From assembly GCA_963732335.1 (NCBI GenBank), contig CAVSZO010000067.1, positions 3,264-67,263 on the forward strand: DNA of 64,000 nt, given 5' to 3'. The notes below the pieces were generated by a model. The model was not told the DNA's origin, searched no databases, and saw only the letters and a program-made list of their open reading frames with translations. Origin of the DNA: Desertimonas sp963732335 (lineage in GTDB: Bacteria > Actinomycetota > Acidimicrobiia > Acidimicrobiales > Ilumatobacteraceae). The translations under genes and the position numbers were made by a program. Of the stretch, positions 17,274-25,770 are shown one piece after another (position 1 is the stretch's first letter; each line of letters opens with the position of its first letter).

Positions 17274-18676
17274 CTACGGCGCGTCGCGCCACCCGCTCCG
17301 ACCGACCGTCGCACGTACCGCGTCGGCGACTGGGCGCACGCAGCGCGTCGGCGAGCGGCCGGTCGAGCACGCACAGCCGCGCCGGCTGCACCGGGCGCGA
17401 CGCTCCGGTGGGCTCCGGCCGGCGCGTCGGGGCACGTCAGGTACATCGCCAGGCGCGATGTCCGCCGGGACGCGCTCGTCGCGACCGAACGGGCGGCCGG
17501 AGCGTGTCCGCCGATCGACGGCCGCGACGATCGACCGCCACGGGTCGGGGTCGCCGTACGGCGCGTCGCTGCCGGCGCTGACGCCGACACCTGCTGCGAC
17601 GAGCGTGCCGCAGCGCCACAGGTCGGCGTGCTCGTCGTCCGCCACCTCGCGGAGGTAGCGGTCACCTCGGTCGAGCACGAAGCCGGGTTGCGTCACGACG
17701 ATCACACCCAGGTCGTGCAAGCCGGGGGATGAGCTCGACCGGCACGACCGCGCCGTGCTCGATCCGGTCTCCCTCGCGTGGACCCGCCTCCTCGAGGGCG
17801 ACGAGCGCGATGACGAGGCCGGCGCGGCTGGCGCAGTGCACGGCGACCGGCCGGCCACGCCGATGCGCCGACGCGATGTCCGCCGCCAGCGCTCGGGCGA
17901 GGGGAGTGCGTGGTCGGCGGCGAGCAGCTTGATCGGGCCGCGGCGCAGGTCGGGAGCCGCGCCGGCGGGGAGGTCGAGCCCACCGGTGATCGTCACGTCG
18001 AGGGGGAAGTCGTCGGCGAGGACGCTCCGGCCAGCAGCTCAACGGTCGAGCGGTCGGTGATCGGCGTCAGATCGGTGACGCCGGTGATCCCGAGCGCGGC
18101 AAGCTCAGCGCCGACGGCACCGACATCGACGGGAAGCCGCGGCACGCGGTCGCCGAGGGCGTCGTCGAGCCCGTACAGGCGCCCGGTCAGACGGCCGGTG
18201 CTGTCGCGTTCGGCACCGTCGACGTCGAGCTCGTCGATGTGGGCTGCCCGCAACGCCGGGCTGTTGAGGACCCACAGCGCACCGGTGGCGTGCTGGACAC
18301 GGACCGGCGTGGTCGGCACCGAGCGCGTCGAGACGGTCGCGGTCGAGCGCGCCCATCGTCGACTCGTGGAAGTCGACGACGCGAAGCCAGTCGCCCGGGT
18401 GCATCGTCGCCGCCGCATCGCGGATCAGGGCGTCGAACGCCGAGGGGTCGCCGGCGAGCGTCGACCGAGGTCGACGCGCGCGCGGCCGCGAGGGCGAGCA
18501 GGTGGATGTGGTGGTCGTGGAGGCCGGGGATCACGGCTCCGCCTTCGGCGTCGTGCTCGAGATCGGCGCCGCCGACGCGATCACCCACGGACTCGATCCG
18601 GTCGCCGACGACGTGCACATCGGCGATGCGGCCCGTCGACCTCGGCGTTGCGCACGACGAGCGAGCCGGCGGTCAT
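17274..18676 (-). pseudogene. YtcJ-like amidohydrolase, module copy 2, multiply frameshifted
   Basis: Counterpart of the enzyme at 11075. All segments are present but scattered over the three minus frames: LVVRNAEVDG from ATG 18676 (overlapping the CoA-transferase stop), VIPGLHDHHIHLLALAAARA (metal H-x-H), GDWLRVVDFHEST, TGALWVLNSPALRAAHID, LAALGITGVTDLTPI, PIKLLAADHALP, PVAVHCASRAGLV, GDRIEHGAVVPVEL, VIVVTQPGFVLDRGD and AGSDAPYGDPDPWRS. At least five frame changes are needed. All metal ligands are still recognisable, which argues for recent decay or sequence errors. The 3' end is uncertain. Confidence 0.75.
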
Positions 18677-19892
18677 CCGAGGCCCAGTTCGGCGACGATC
18701 GCGTCGGTGTCGGCACCGAGCGCAGGGGCGATCCCGGCCGGCTTCCGCGCCCGAGGCGGCGCAACCGGACCAGTCCACTCCGCCCCGGGTGGTGGCAGTC
18801 GCGCGCACTCGGCGGCGACACCGGCCATCGCCACGTCGAGCACGCATCCGCTGCCCTGGCGGAGGCACTCGAGCACGGCGAGCGCGCCCAGCATCCCCGT
18901 CAACGGGTCGGCGATCGCGTCGCCACAGAAGAGCGGCCGGTCGGTCGGCCCGGCGACGAGCCCGCCGGCGACCGCCGCGTCGTCACCGAACGCCACCCGC
19001 ATCCCAGCGCGCCCCGACGCCCGTACCCCGTGATCGACAGCCACACGGTGCCGCCGGCGGCCGCAGCCGCCGCATCGATGCCGAGCTGCCGGAGCGCTCG
19101 CGGGCGGGAGGCCTCGATGACGACGTCGGCCGTGGCGACCAGGCGCCGCAGCATCGCTCGTTCGCGTTCGTCGTCGAGGTCGAAGGCGGCGGCTTCCTGG
19201 CCGGCGTGGAGCAGGTCGTAGAACGCGGCGGGGCCGCTGCGCGCACCGTCGGGGCGCTGCGTGCTCTCCACCTTGACGACCCTGGCGCCGGCCGCCGTGA
19301 GCAGGTGCCCGGCGAGCGGTCCGGCCCACAGCGATGACAGGTCGGCGACGAGCACATCGCCGAGGAGGCGCGGAGCCCCGCCGCTCCCGCGGGCGTCGAC
19401 GCCGATGACGGGACCGTCCGCGACGCTCCGCTCGCCGAGCGCGGCGACGGCGAGGCCAAGCTCCGAGGCCGCCGCCACGAGCGCTGCCGCCGGCCGCCCG
19501 GCGACGAGCGTGTCGACGTCGTCACCGCCGAGCCACGCGGGGAGCAGCTCCAGGTCGTCCGGCCGGGGCAAGGACACGGCGAGCCAGCCGTCGAGGGCCC
19601 GCACCAGGCGGGTGGCGCCGCCGCAGCTGCGGTCGCCGCGGCGGGTCAGGCCGGCCGTCGCTGCCCGCTCCCCGAGCAACGCCAGCGTGTCGAGCTCGAC
19701 ACGGGCGCCGAGCGTCGCCGTCGCCGCCGCCAGTTCCTCCCCCATCGCCATCACCGCCGGGACGAGCGATGCCGGCGCCGGCAACGGGTCGTTGTCGGCT
19801 TCACCGGTGAGCGACATGGCGCCGGATGCAGCCCACCGAGCGACGTCGTCGTCGTCCGGCCGACGGCCGAAGATGCGCCGGTGGAGCTCCAT
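18673..19892 (-). CDS. family III CoA-transferase with rearranged domain order, module copy 2 (frameshift near 19015)
   Basis: Paralogue of the 9876 gene with the same unusual order. N-terminal WAASGAMSLTGEADNDP, SCGGATRLVRALDGWLAVSL and DDLELLPAWLGG come first; VLVADLSSLWAGPLAGHLL with VVKVESTQRPDGAR follows. Then ADVVIEASRPRALRQLG, SITGYGRRG and, after a frame change at about 19015, the catalytic-Asp segment CGDAIADPLTGMLGA. Divergent from the crotonase at 19942 with a 49-bp gap, so both may share a promoter region. Overlaps the broken amidohydrolase by ATGA at 18673. Confidence 0.78.
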
Positions 19893-19941
19893 CGAGCGTC
19901 ATGCTGGCAGGCGGTCCCAAGGACGGCGGTACGGTTCGCCG

Positions 19942-20940
19942 ATGGCGACGACGCCGCCTCGCCTCGACGGCAGCTCGCTCGACACAGCCAGTTGGTTGAC
20001 GGCAGCCGACGAGCTCGGGGCGGCCGTCGGCGAGCCGGTCGTGCTGGTCGAGCTCGACGCGGACGAGCCGCCCGCGTGGTCACCAGGATCCCACCCCGTC
20101 GTCGTCGTCGGCGTGCGGGCGCCCGGATGGACGGGACCCGCCGAACCCGACGAGGCGTGCGACGTCGTCGTCGCTGCGGACGACCCGTGGCTCGACCTCG
20201 TGCTGGCGAACGTCCGCAGGCACCCGCTCACGTCGACCGCACTCGCCGTCCACCTGCGGCGGACACCGGTCACCACCGTGGACGAGGGGCTCGCCGCAGA
20301 GTCGGCGGTGTACTCGCTCCTGCAGGCCGGGCCCGAGTTCGCCGCGTGGCTGCGGTCCAGAGTGACGCCGTCATTCACGCCAGACGTCGAGCCGCCCGTC
20401 CTCGTCGAACGTGACGGCGACGGGCTGACGATCACGCTCAATCGGCCCGGGCGGCACAACGCCGTGAACGAGCGCCTGCGAGCTGCGCTCGCCGACGCCC
20501 TCACCGTCGCCCTCCTCGACGCCGAGCTCACCGTCGACCTGCGCGGTGCGGGACCATCGTTCTCGAGCGGTGGCGACCTCGCCGAGTTCGGCCTGTTCAG
20601 CGATCCCGCGACGGCCCACGTCAGTCGGCTGACGCGCAGCCCAGGTCGACTGATCAGCCAGCTCGGCGATCGCATCACGGCCCACCTACATGGCGCGTGC
20701 ATGGGTGCGGGCATCGAGATGGCCGCGTTCGCCGGACGGGTCGTCGCCGCCAAGTCGGCCGCCATCTCGCTCCCGGAGATCGGCATCGGGTTGATCCCGG
20801 GCGCCGGTGGCACCGTGAGCCTGCCGAGGCGGATCGGCCGACACCGCACGGCCCTGCTCGCCCTCAGCGGCGAACGGATCTCGGCGACCACGGCGCTCGA
20901 CTGGGGCCTCGTCGACGGGATCATCAACGATCAGACCTGA
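19942..20940 (+). CDS. crotonase with rearranged domain order, module copy 2
   Basis: 332 residues, paralogue of the 12494 gene. N-terminal part: PVVLVELDADEP, HPVVVVGV, then helices TALAVHLRR, TTVDEGLAAES, YSLLQAGPEFAAWL, which look like the normally C-terminal crotonase helices. The core follows: LTITLNRPGRHNAV, FSSGGDLAEFG, GACMGAGIEMAAF and SLPEIGIGLIPGAGGT; it ends just after DWGLVDGIINDQT with no helical tail. Both catalytic Glu positions are kept. Reading frame intact. Only 12 bp separate it from the alpha/beta-hydrolase downstream. Confidence 0.82.
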   Translation: MATTPPRLDGSSLDTASWLTAADELGAAVGEPVVLVELDADEPPAWSPGSHPVVVVGVRAPGWTGPAEPDEACDVVVAADDPWLDLVLANVRRHPLTSTALAVHLRRTPVTTVDEGLAAESAVYSLLQAGPEFAAWLRSRVTPSFTPDVEPPVLVERDGDGLTITLNRPGRHNAVNERLRAALADALTVALLDAELTVDLRGAGPSFSSGGDLAEFGLFSDPATAHVSRLTRSPGRLISQLGDRITAHLHGACMGAGIEMAAFAGRVVAAKSAAISLPEIGIGLIPGAGGTVSLPRRIGRHRTALLALSGERISATTALDWGLVDGIINDQT

Positions 20941-20952
20941 CAGAGTGCGGTC

Positions 20953-21870
20953 ATGGTGACCCGCGTGCCGTACGACGAGTTCGCGATGTTCCACGAGAAC
21001 GCGGAGGAGTACGGACTGCCGTTCGACGGTCCGCCGGCGGTCCGACGCGAGTTCACGGAGCTCGGCGACGGCCGCCAGCTCAGCTCGCTGGTCTGGGGCG
21101 CCGATGACCCCGAGCTCGTCTTCCTCCACGGCGGCGCCCAGAACGCCCACACGTGGGACACCGTCGCCCTCGCCCTCGATCGGCCCCTCGTGGCCGTCGA
21201 CCTGCCCGGTCATGGTCACTCCGACGCCGGTCGCCACGGCTCCCTCGACCCCGGCGAGAACGCCGAGGATGTGGCCACCGTCATCCGTGCCCTGGCGCCG
21301 AATGCCGTCGCCGTGATCGGCATGTCCCTCGGTGGCATCACCACCCTCGCCCTCGCCGACGGCACCCCCGAACTCGTCCGGTCGATCGTCCTCGTCGACA
21401 TCACACCGGGCGTGAACGCCGAGAAGTCGAAGGCGATCACGGCATTCGTCCAGGGCCCGGATTCGTTCGCCAGCTTCGACGACATCCTCGCCCGCACGAT
21501 CGAGCACAACCCGACGCGCACCGTGTCATCGCTTCGCCGCGGGATCCTGCACAACGCCGTCCAACGCGACGACGGCAGCTGGGTGTGGCGCTACGCCCGC
21601 CACCGCGGTCTGGAGCGCCCGCCTGGAGGGGGCCCGCCGGACTACTCGGGACTCTGGGACGTCGTGTCGAGGGTGCGAGTGCCGCTGCTGCTCGTTCGCG
21701 GGATGCGGCCGCAGTCGGTGGTCGACGACGCCGACGAGGCGGAGCTGCTCCGCCGCTGCCAGACGGCCACGGTCGAGCGCATCGACGACGCCGGCCACAG
21801 CGTGCAGGGCGACACGCCCGTCGAGCTCGCGCAGCTGATCCAGGACTTCACCGCCCGTCAAGAACCCTGA
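20953..21870 (+). CDS. alpha/beta-hydrolase
   Basis: 305-residue serine hydrolase of the alpha/beta fold. Oxyanion loop LVFLHGGAQNAHTW, LPGHGHSD, nucleophile elbow VIGMSLGGITTLAL, acid in the LLVRGMRPQSVVDDAD region and His in DDAGHSVQGD. No signal peptide, so cytoplasmic. Behind crotonase copy 2 on the same strand, it might hydrolyse a CoA-thioester, ester or C-C product of that module; that is inference. Confidence 0.88.
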   Translation: MVTRVPYDEFAMFHENAEEYGLPFDGPPAVRREFTELGDGRQLSSLVWGADDPELVFLHGGAQNAHTWDTVALALDRPLVAVDLPGHGHSDAGRHGSLDPGENAEDVATVIRALAPNAVAVIGMSLGGITTLALADGTPELVRSIVLVDITPGVNAEKSKAITAFVQGPDSFASFDDILARTIEHNPTRTVSSLRRGILHNAVQRDDGSWVWRYARHRGLERPPGGGPPDYSGLWDVVSRVRVPLLLVRGMRPQSVVDDADEAELLRRCQTATVERIDDAGHSVQGDTPVELAQLIQDFTARQEP

Positions 21871-21895
21871 GTGCCGTACTGGCGTCAACCGTTCG

Positions 21896-21919
21896 TATCA
21901 GTTAACTTATATTACTGAA
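21896..21919 (+). promoter_or_regulatory. AT-rich operator/promoter with TCAGT...ACTGA arms
   Basis: TATCAGTTAACTTATATTAC followed by TGA. The arms TCAGT and ACTGA flank an AT core. ATCAGTTA is shared with the 28-bp element at 15398 and 27351. It ends directly at ATG 21920; a TTATAT hexamer 8 nt before the ATG suggests a leaderless transcript. Confidence 0.6.
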
Positions 21920-22906
21920 ATGAACGTGGGGCTGTACTTCGACCTGCGCAACCCGCCGGCGTGGGCGACCGACTTCGGTCGCCTCTACGGCTTCACGCTC
22001 GAGATGTGCGAGGAGGCCGAGCGCCTCGGGTGCCATTCGATCTGGCTGTCGGAGCACCACCGCTTCGACGACGGCTACCTGTCCCAGCCGCTGACGATGG
22101 CTGCCGCCGTGGCGGCCCGCACTCGCGTCCCGCGCATCGGCACGGCAATCGTCGTCGCGCCACTCCACCACCCGGTGGAGCTCGCCGAGCAGGCGGCGGT
22201 CGTCGACATCATCAGCCACGGCCGGCTCGAGCTCGGGCTGGGCGCCGGGTACCGAGTCCCCGAGTTCGAGCTCTACGGCGCCGACCTCGCCAGCCGCTAC
22301 ACCGACACCGACGATCGGGCGCGTGAGGTGCGCCGGCTCTGGGACGACGGCATCATCTCACCAGGACCGCTCCAGGACCGCCTGCCGATCTGGATGGGCT
22401 ACCAGGGTCCCAAGGGCGCCCACCGAGCGGGGCAGCTCGGCGAGGGGCTGCTGAGCATCGACCCGGCGCTCGTCGAGCCCTACCGCACCGGTCTGTCCGA
22501 CGCCGGTCACGACCCCGACATGGCGCGGATGGCGGGCGGCATCCAGGGGTGGGTGAGCGAGGACCCCGAGGCCGACTGGCCGATCGTTGCCCGCCACCTC
22601 GCCCACCAGGTCGACTCCTATCGCCGCCACATGGTCGAGGGCACCGACCATCCGACACCCCGGCCGATCGACCCGGATCGTCTCCGCCAGCGGGAGATCG
22701 GCGGCCCGCTCAGCCACTTCGTCTACGGCACGCCGGAGGACGTGGCGACCCGCATCCGGGCACACGTCGGCAACGCACCGGTGGAGACCGTGTTCTTCTG
22801 GGCGTCGCTGTCTGGGATGCCCGAGGAGATGGTCGCCCGCAACGTCCACACGGTCTGCACCCGCCTCGCCCCGCTCCTCGCCGATAGCGATGACCGCGCT
22901 CGCTGA
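21920..22906 (+). CDS. LLM-class oxidoreductase (luciferase-like)
   Basis: 328 residues. MNVGLYFDLRNPP start, ERLGCHSIWLSEHHRFDDGYL, TRVPRIGTAIVVAPLHHPVELAEQAA, GRLELGLGAGYRVPEF and LPIWMGYQGPKGA follow the bacterial-luciferase pattern, with H-H in the EHH motif typical of alkanal-monooxygenase-like members. No Shine-Dalgarno; see the leaderless promoter next to it. Overlaps the serine-hydrolase start (22890) by 17 bp. Flavin (FMN) or F420 cofactor undetermined. Confidence 0.88.
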   Translation: MNVGLYFDLRNPPAWATDFGRLYGFTLEMCEEAERLGCHSIWLSEHHRFDDGYLSQPLTMAAAVAARTRVPRIGTAIVVAPLHHPVELAEQAAVVDIISHGRLELGLGAGYRVPEFELYGADLASRYTDTDDRAREVRRLWDDGIISPGPLQDRLPIWMGYQGPKGAHRAGQLGEGLLSIDPALVEPYRTGLSDAGHDPDMARMAGGIQGWVSEDPEADWPIVARHLAHQVDSYRRHMVEGTDHPTPRPIDPDRLRQREIGGPLSHFVYGTPEDVATRIRAHVGNAPVETVFFWASLSGMPEEMVARNVHTVCTRLAPLLADSDDRAR

Positions 22907-24050
22907 CGTCGACCCCGCCGCGCCTCGACGTGTTCCTCCGGCGCGCCCGGCTGGAGGTCGAACACGGCCCATTGCCGTCGGCACAGGTCGCCGTGGCGGC
23001 CGGCGGACGCCTCGTCGCCTTCGAGACCTACGGCGACGCAACCAACGAGTCGCGCTACATCCTGCAATCGGTCGGCAGGACCGTTGTCGCCGGCGTGGTC
23101 TGGAAGCTGCTCGGCGACGGTCTGCTCGGACTGGACGAGCGGGTCGCTGACGTCATCCCCGAGTTCGCCACCAACGGCAAGCAGGTCGTCACGGTCCACC
23201 AGGTGCTCACGCACACCGCCGGCTTCCCGTTCGCGCCGCTCGGCTACCCCAAGATGCTCGACCGCACCGAACGCCTGGAGGCGATGGCGCGGTGGCGGCT
23301 GACCTACGAACCCGGCACGCGACTCGAGTTCCACCTCACGTCGGCGGCGTGGGTCATCGCCGAGCTCGTCGAGCGGCGAACGGGCCGCCCGTTCGCCGAG
23401 TACCTGCGCACCGAGATCGTCGAGCCGCTCGGTCTCGGGTTCGTGCTGCCCGTCCCGGTCGACCGCCACGACGAGCTGGTGACGGCCCCGTCGCCATCGA
23501 TCGCACGAGCGACGACCAGCAGGTCGACCCATGGGGTCCGTGGTACCTGGCTGATCCGGCGGTGCTCGCCGGGGGCGAGCCGAGCCACTCGATCGTCGGG
23601 TCGGCCGCCGACGTCGCCCTGTTCTTCCAGGCGCTGTTCCACTCCGGGCTGTGGCGCGCCGAGGCGGTCACCGAAGGGACGCGGATCCACGTGTCGATGC
23701 CGCCGGCCGGCGACCAGCTCTACGGCGGCAGCGACCGGAACACGAACATGGGCCTGTTCGTCACGATCAGCGGCGACGAGCACGGCAACTGGATGCCGTC
23801 GACGGGATCGCCGCGGACGTTCGGCAACGGCGGCGCGCCGTGCCAGCTCGGCTACATGGACCCCGAGACCGGTGTCTCGTTCGCCTTCCTCACCAACGGC
23901 TACCCGATGGCCGGCTACGACTACAGCCGCCTCGGCACCAACCGCACCATCAACCTCGCCAACCTCGGCAATGACCTCAGTCGGGTGAGGGTCACACGAA
24001 CGGCTCGTCGGACCACCAGGGGTAGAAGTCCGGGAGGTCGGCGAGGGTGA
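22890..24050 (+). CDS. serine hydrolase, beta-lactamase/esterase fold (frameshifted, catalytic motif altered)
   Basis: Beta-lactamase-related protein: DVFLRRARLEVEHG, VAAGGRLVAFETYG, helix QSVGRTVVAGVVWKLLGDG, LTHTAGFPFAPLGYP, and FHLTSAAWVIAELVERRTGRPFAEYL. The S-x-x-K motif reads S-V-G-R, and the Tyr expected before the TSA segment reads F-H, so two catalytic positions are changed. ATG 22890 needs an indel at about 22918 to join the domain, and a second change at about 23500 to reach DPWGPWYLADP...FAFLTNGYPMAGYDY. The printed last frame ends at 24050, past the stop of the convergent crotonase; a natural end near 23988 is likely. Confidence 0.72.
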
Positions 24051-24854
24051 GCGGGAAGCGGGGTGGGCGCTTCTCCTTGAACGACGCCACGCCCTCGGCG
24101 GCGTCGCCCATCGTCCCCAGCGCCAGCAGCGCCTTGGACTCCAGCCGGTTGGCGGCGAGTGGGTCGGGCTCGCCGAGCTGGCGCCACAACATCTGGCGCG
24201 TCAGGGCGACGGACACGGCCGACGTCCGCTCGGCGATCTCGGTCGCCACCTCGAGCGCTCGAGGCAGGACCTGCGCGGGCGGGAGCAGCTCGCGGACGAG
24301 CCCGGCGGCGAGCGCCTCGTCGGCACCGAACGTCCGCCCGGTGATCGCCCAGTCGACCGCCGTGGCGATGCCGACGATGCGCGGCAGGAACCAGGTCGCA
24401 CACGACTCCGGCACGATCCCCCGGCGGGTGAACGGCAGGGCGAAGCGGCTGCCCTCGGCACCGATGCGCACGTCCATCGGCAGGACCATCGTCACGCCGA
24501 TCCCGGCGGCGGTCCCGTTGATCGCCGCGATCACCGGCTTGCGGGAAGCCGAAGACCCGCAGCGCCAGCTCGCCACCGACGTCGCGGGTCCCGCCCCGGA
24601 GCGGCTTGAAACCCGGTGGAGTCGGCGTCGTAGCCACCGGCGCCGGTGGAGAGATCCGTCCCCGCCGAGAAGAACTCTCCCGCCCCGGTCACGACCACCG
24701 CCCGGACCTCGTCGTCGGCGTCCGCCCGGGCGAACACGGCGAGCAGCGCGTCGAGCACCTCGTAGGTGATGGTGTTCCTGGCCGCCGGCCGGTTGATCGT
24801 GACGACGGCGACGCGCCCCTCCCGCTGGTACAGGACGACGCCGTCGTCGACCAT
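23992..24854 (-). CDS. enoyl-CoA hydratase/isomerase (two frameshifts)
   Basis: Ordinary crotonase of about 285 residues. From ATG 24854: VAVVTINRPAARNTITYEVL and VVVTGAGEFFSAGTDLSTG in one frame, a short stretch TRDVGGELALRVFGF in another, and KPVIAAINGTAAGIGVTMVLPMD, FTRRGIVPESCATWFLP and the helical tail (ALTRQMLW, ASFKEKRPPRFP) in a third. Note P-E-S at the second catalytic Glu and G-V-T at the first, which suggests an isomerase-like or divergent member. Start overlaps the SDR stop by one base. Confidence 0.8.
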
Positions 24855-25748
24855 CAGCTGACGTCGGCCATCGTCGTGCGCGGCTGGGCGTCGGCCAGCA
24901 GCTTGCGCACGATGGCGTCGACCTCGCTCGCCTCGGCCGGTGGCTGATCCGTCGAGGGCCCGCGGCGCCAGCCCTCGGCGATCGCCATGACGAGGCCGGA
25001 GGACTCGATCACCTGGCCCGTCACGTCGGCCGACAGCGGCGATGCCAGCCACGTGACGACCGGCGCCACCCACCGTGGCTCGAAGCGGCTGGTCACCTCC
25101 TCGGGCAGCCCGAGGTCGTCGGTCAGCCGGGTCAGCGCGCCCGGCGCGATCGCGTTCACCGTGACGCCGTAGCGGTCCAGCTCCTGGGCGGCGATCTGCG
25201 TGAAGGCAGCGATTCCTGCCTTCGCCGCCCCGTAGTTCGTCTGTCCCGCATTGGCGTAGAGCCCGGCGACCGACGTCGTGTTGATGACCCGCGCGTCGTT
25301 GCGCTCACCGGACTTGGCACGGTTGCGCCAGTGCTCGGCGGCGAAGTGGACCGGCGCGAACGTCCCCTTCAGGTGGACCTTGATGACCGCGTCCCACTCC
25401 TCCTCGGCCATCGAGAAGACCATCCGGTCGCGGAGGATGCCGGCGTTGTTGACGAGCACGTCGAGGCCGCCGAACGTCTCGATCGCCTGGTTGATCAAGC
25501 TGCGTGCGCCGTCCCACGAGCTGACGTCGTCGGTGTTGGCCGCAGCCTTCCCGCCTGCGTCGACGATGTCGTCGACCACCTGCTGCGCCGGACCGACGTC
25601 GCCACCCGTGCCGTCCCTCGCACCCGCCGAGGTCGTTGACCACGACCTTGGCGCCGTGCTCGGCGAGCATCAACGCGTACTCGCGGCCGATCCCCCGGCC
25701 CGCCCCGGTCACGATCGCCACCCGGCCGTCGCACATCTTGTCAGTCAT
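24854..25748 (-). CDS. MFE-2-like SDR, 3-hydroxyacyl-CoA dehydrogenase type (frameshift near 25615)
   Basis: SDR of the peroxisomal multifunctional-enzyme type. VAIVTGAGRGIGREYALMLAEHGAKVVVNDLGG, then after one surplus G in a GGG run (about 25615) DIVDAGGKAAANTDDVSSWDGA, NNAGILRDRM, INTTSVAGLYANAGQTNYGAAKAGI. The long VVNDLGG-to-TDDV insertion and LRDRM motif mark the family. Close paralogue at 62298. Starts at ATG 25748, 10 bp after the acyl-CoA ligase stop, with an operator in between. Confidence 0.85.
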
Positions 25749-25770
25749 TCATCTAACTCTATGTACTGAT
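25749..25770 (-). promoter_or_regulatory. AT-rich operator inside the ligase-SDR junction
   Basis: ATCTAACTCTATGTACTGAT on the plus strand (25751-25770) overlaps the stop of the ligase and lies directly before the SDR start at 25748. It shares ATCTAACT and GTACT with the 28-bp element and CTAACT..ATGTA with the site at 39230. It probably gives the SDR-crotonase pair its own promoter. Confidence 0.55.
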
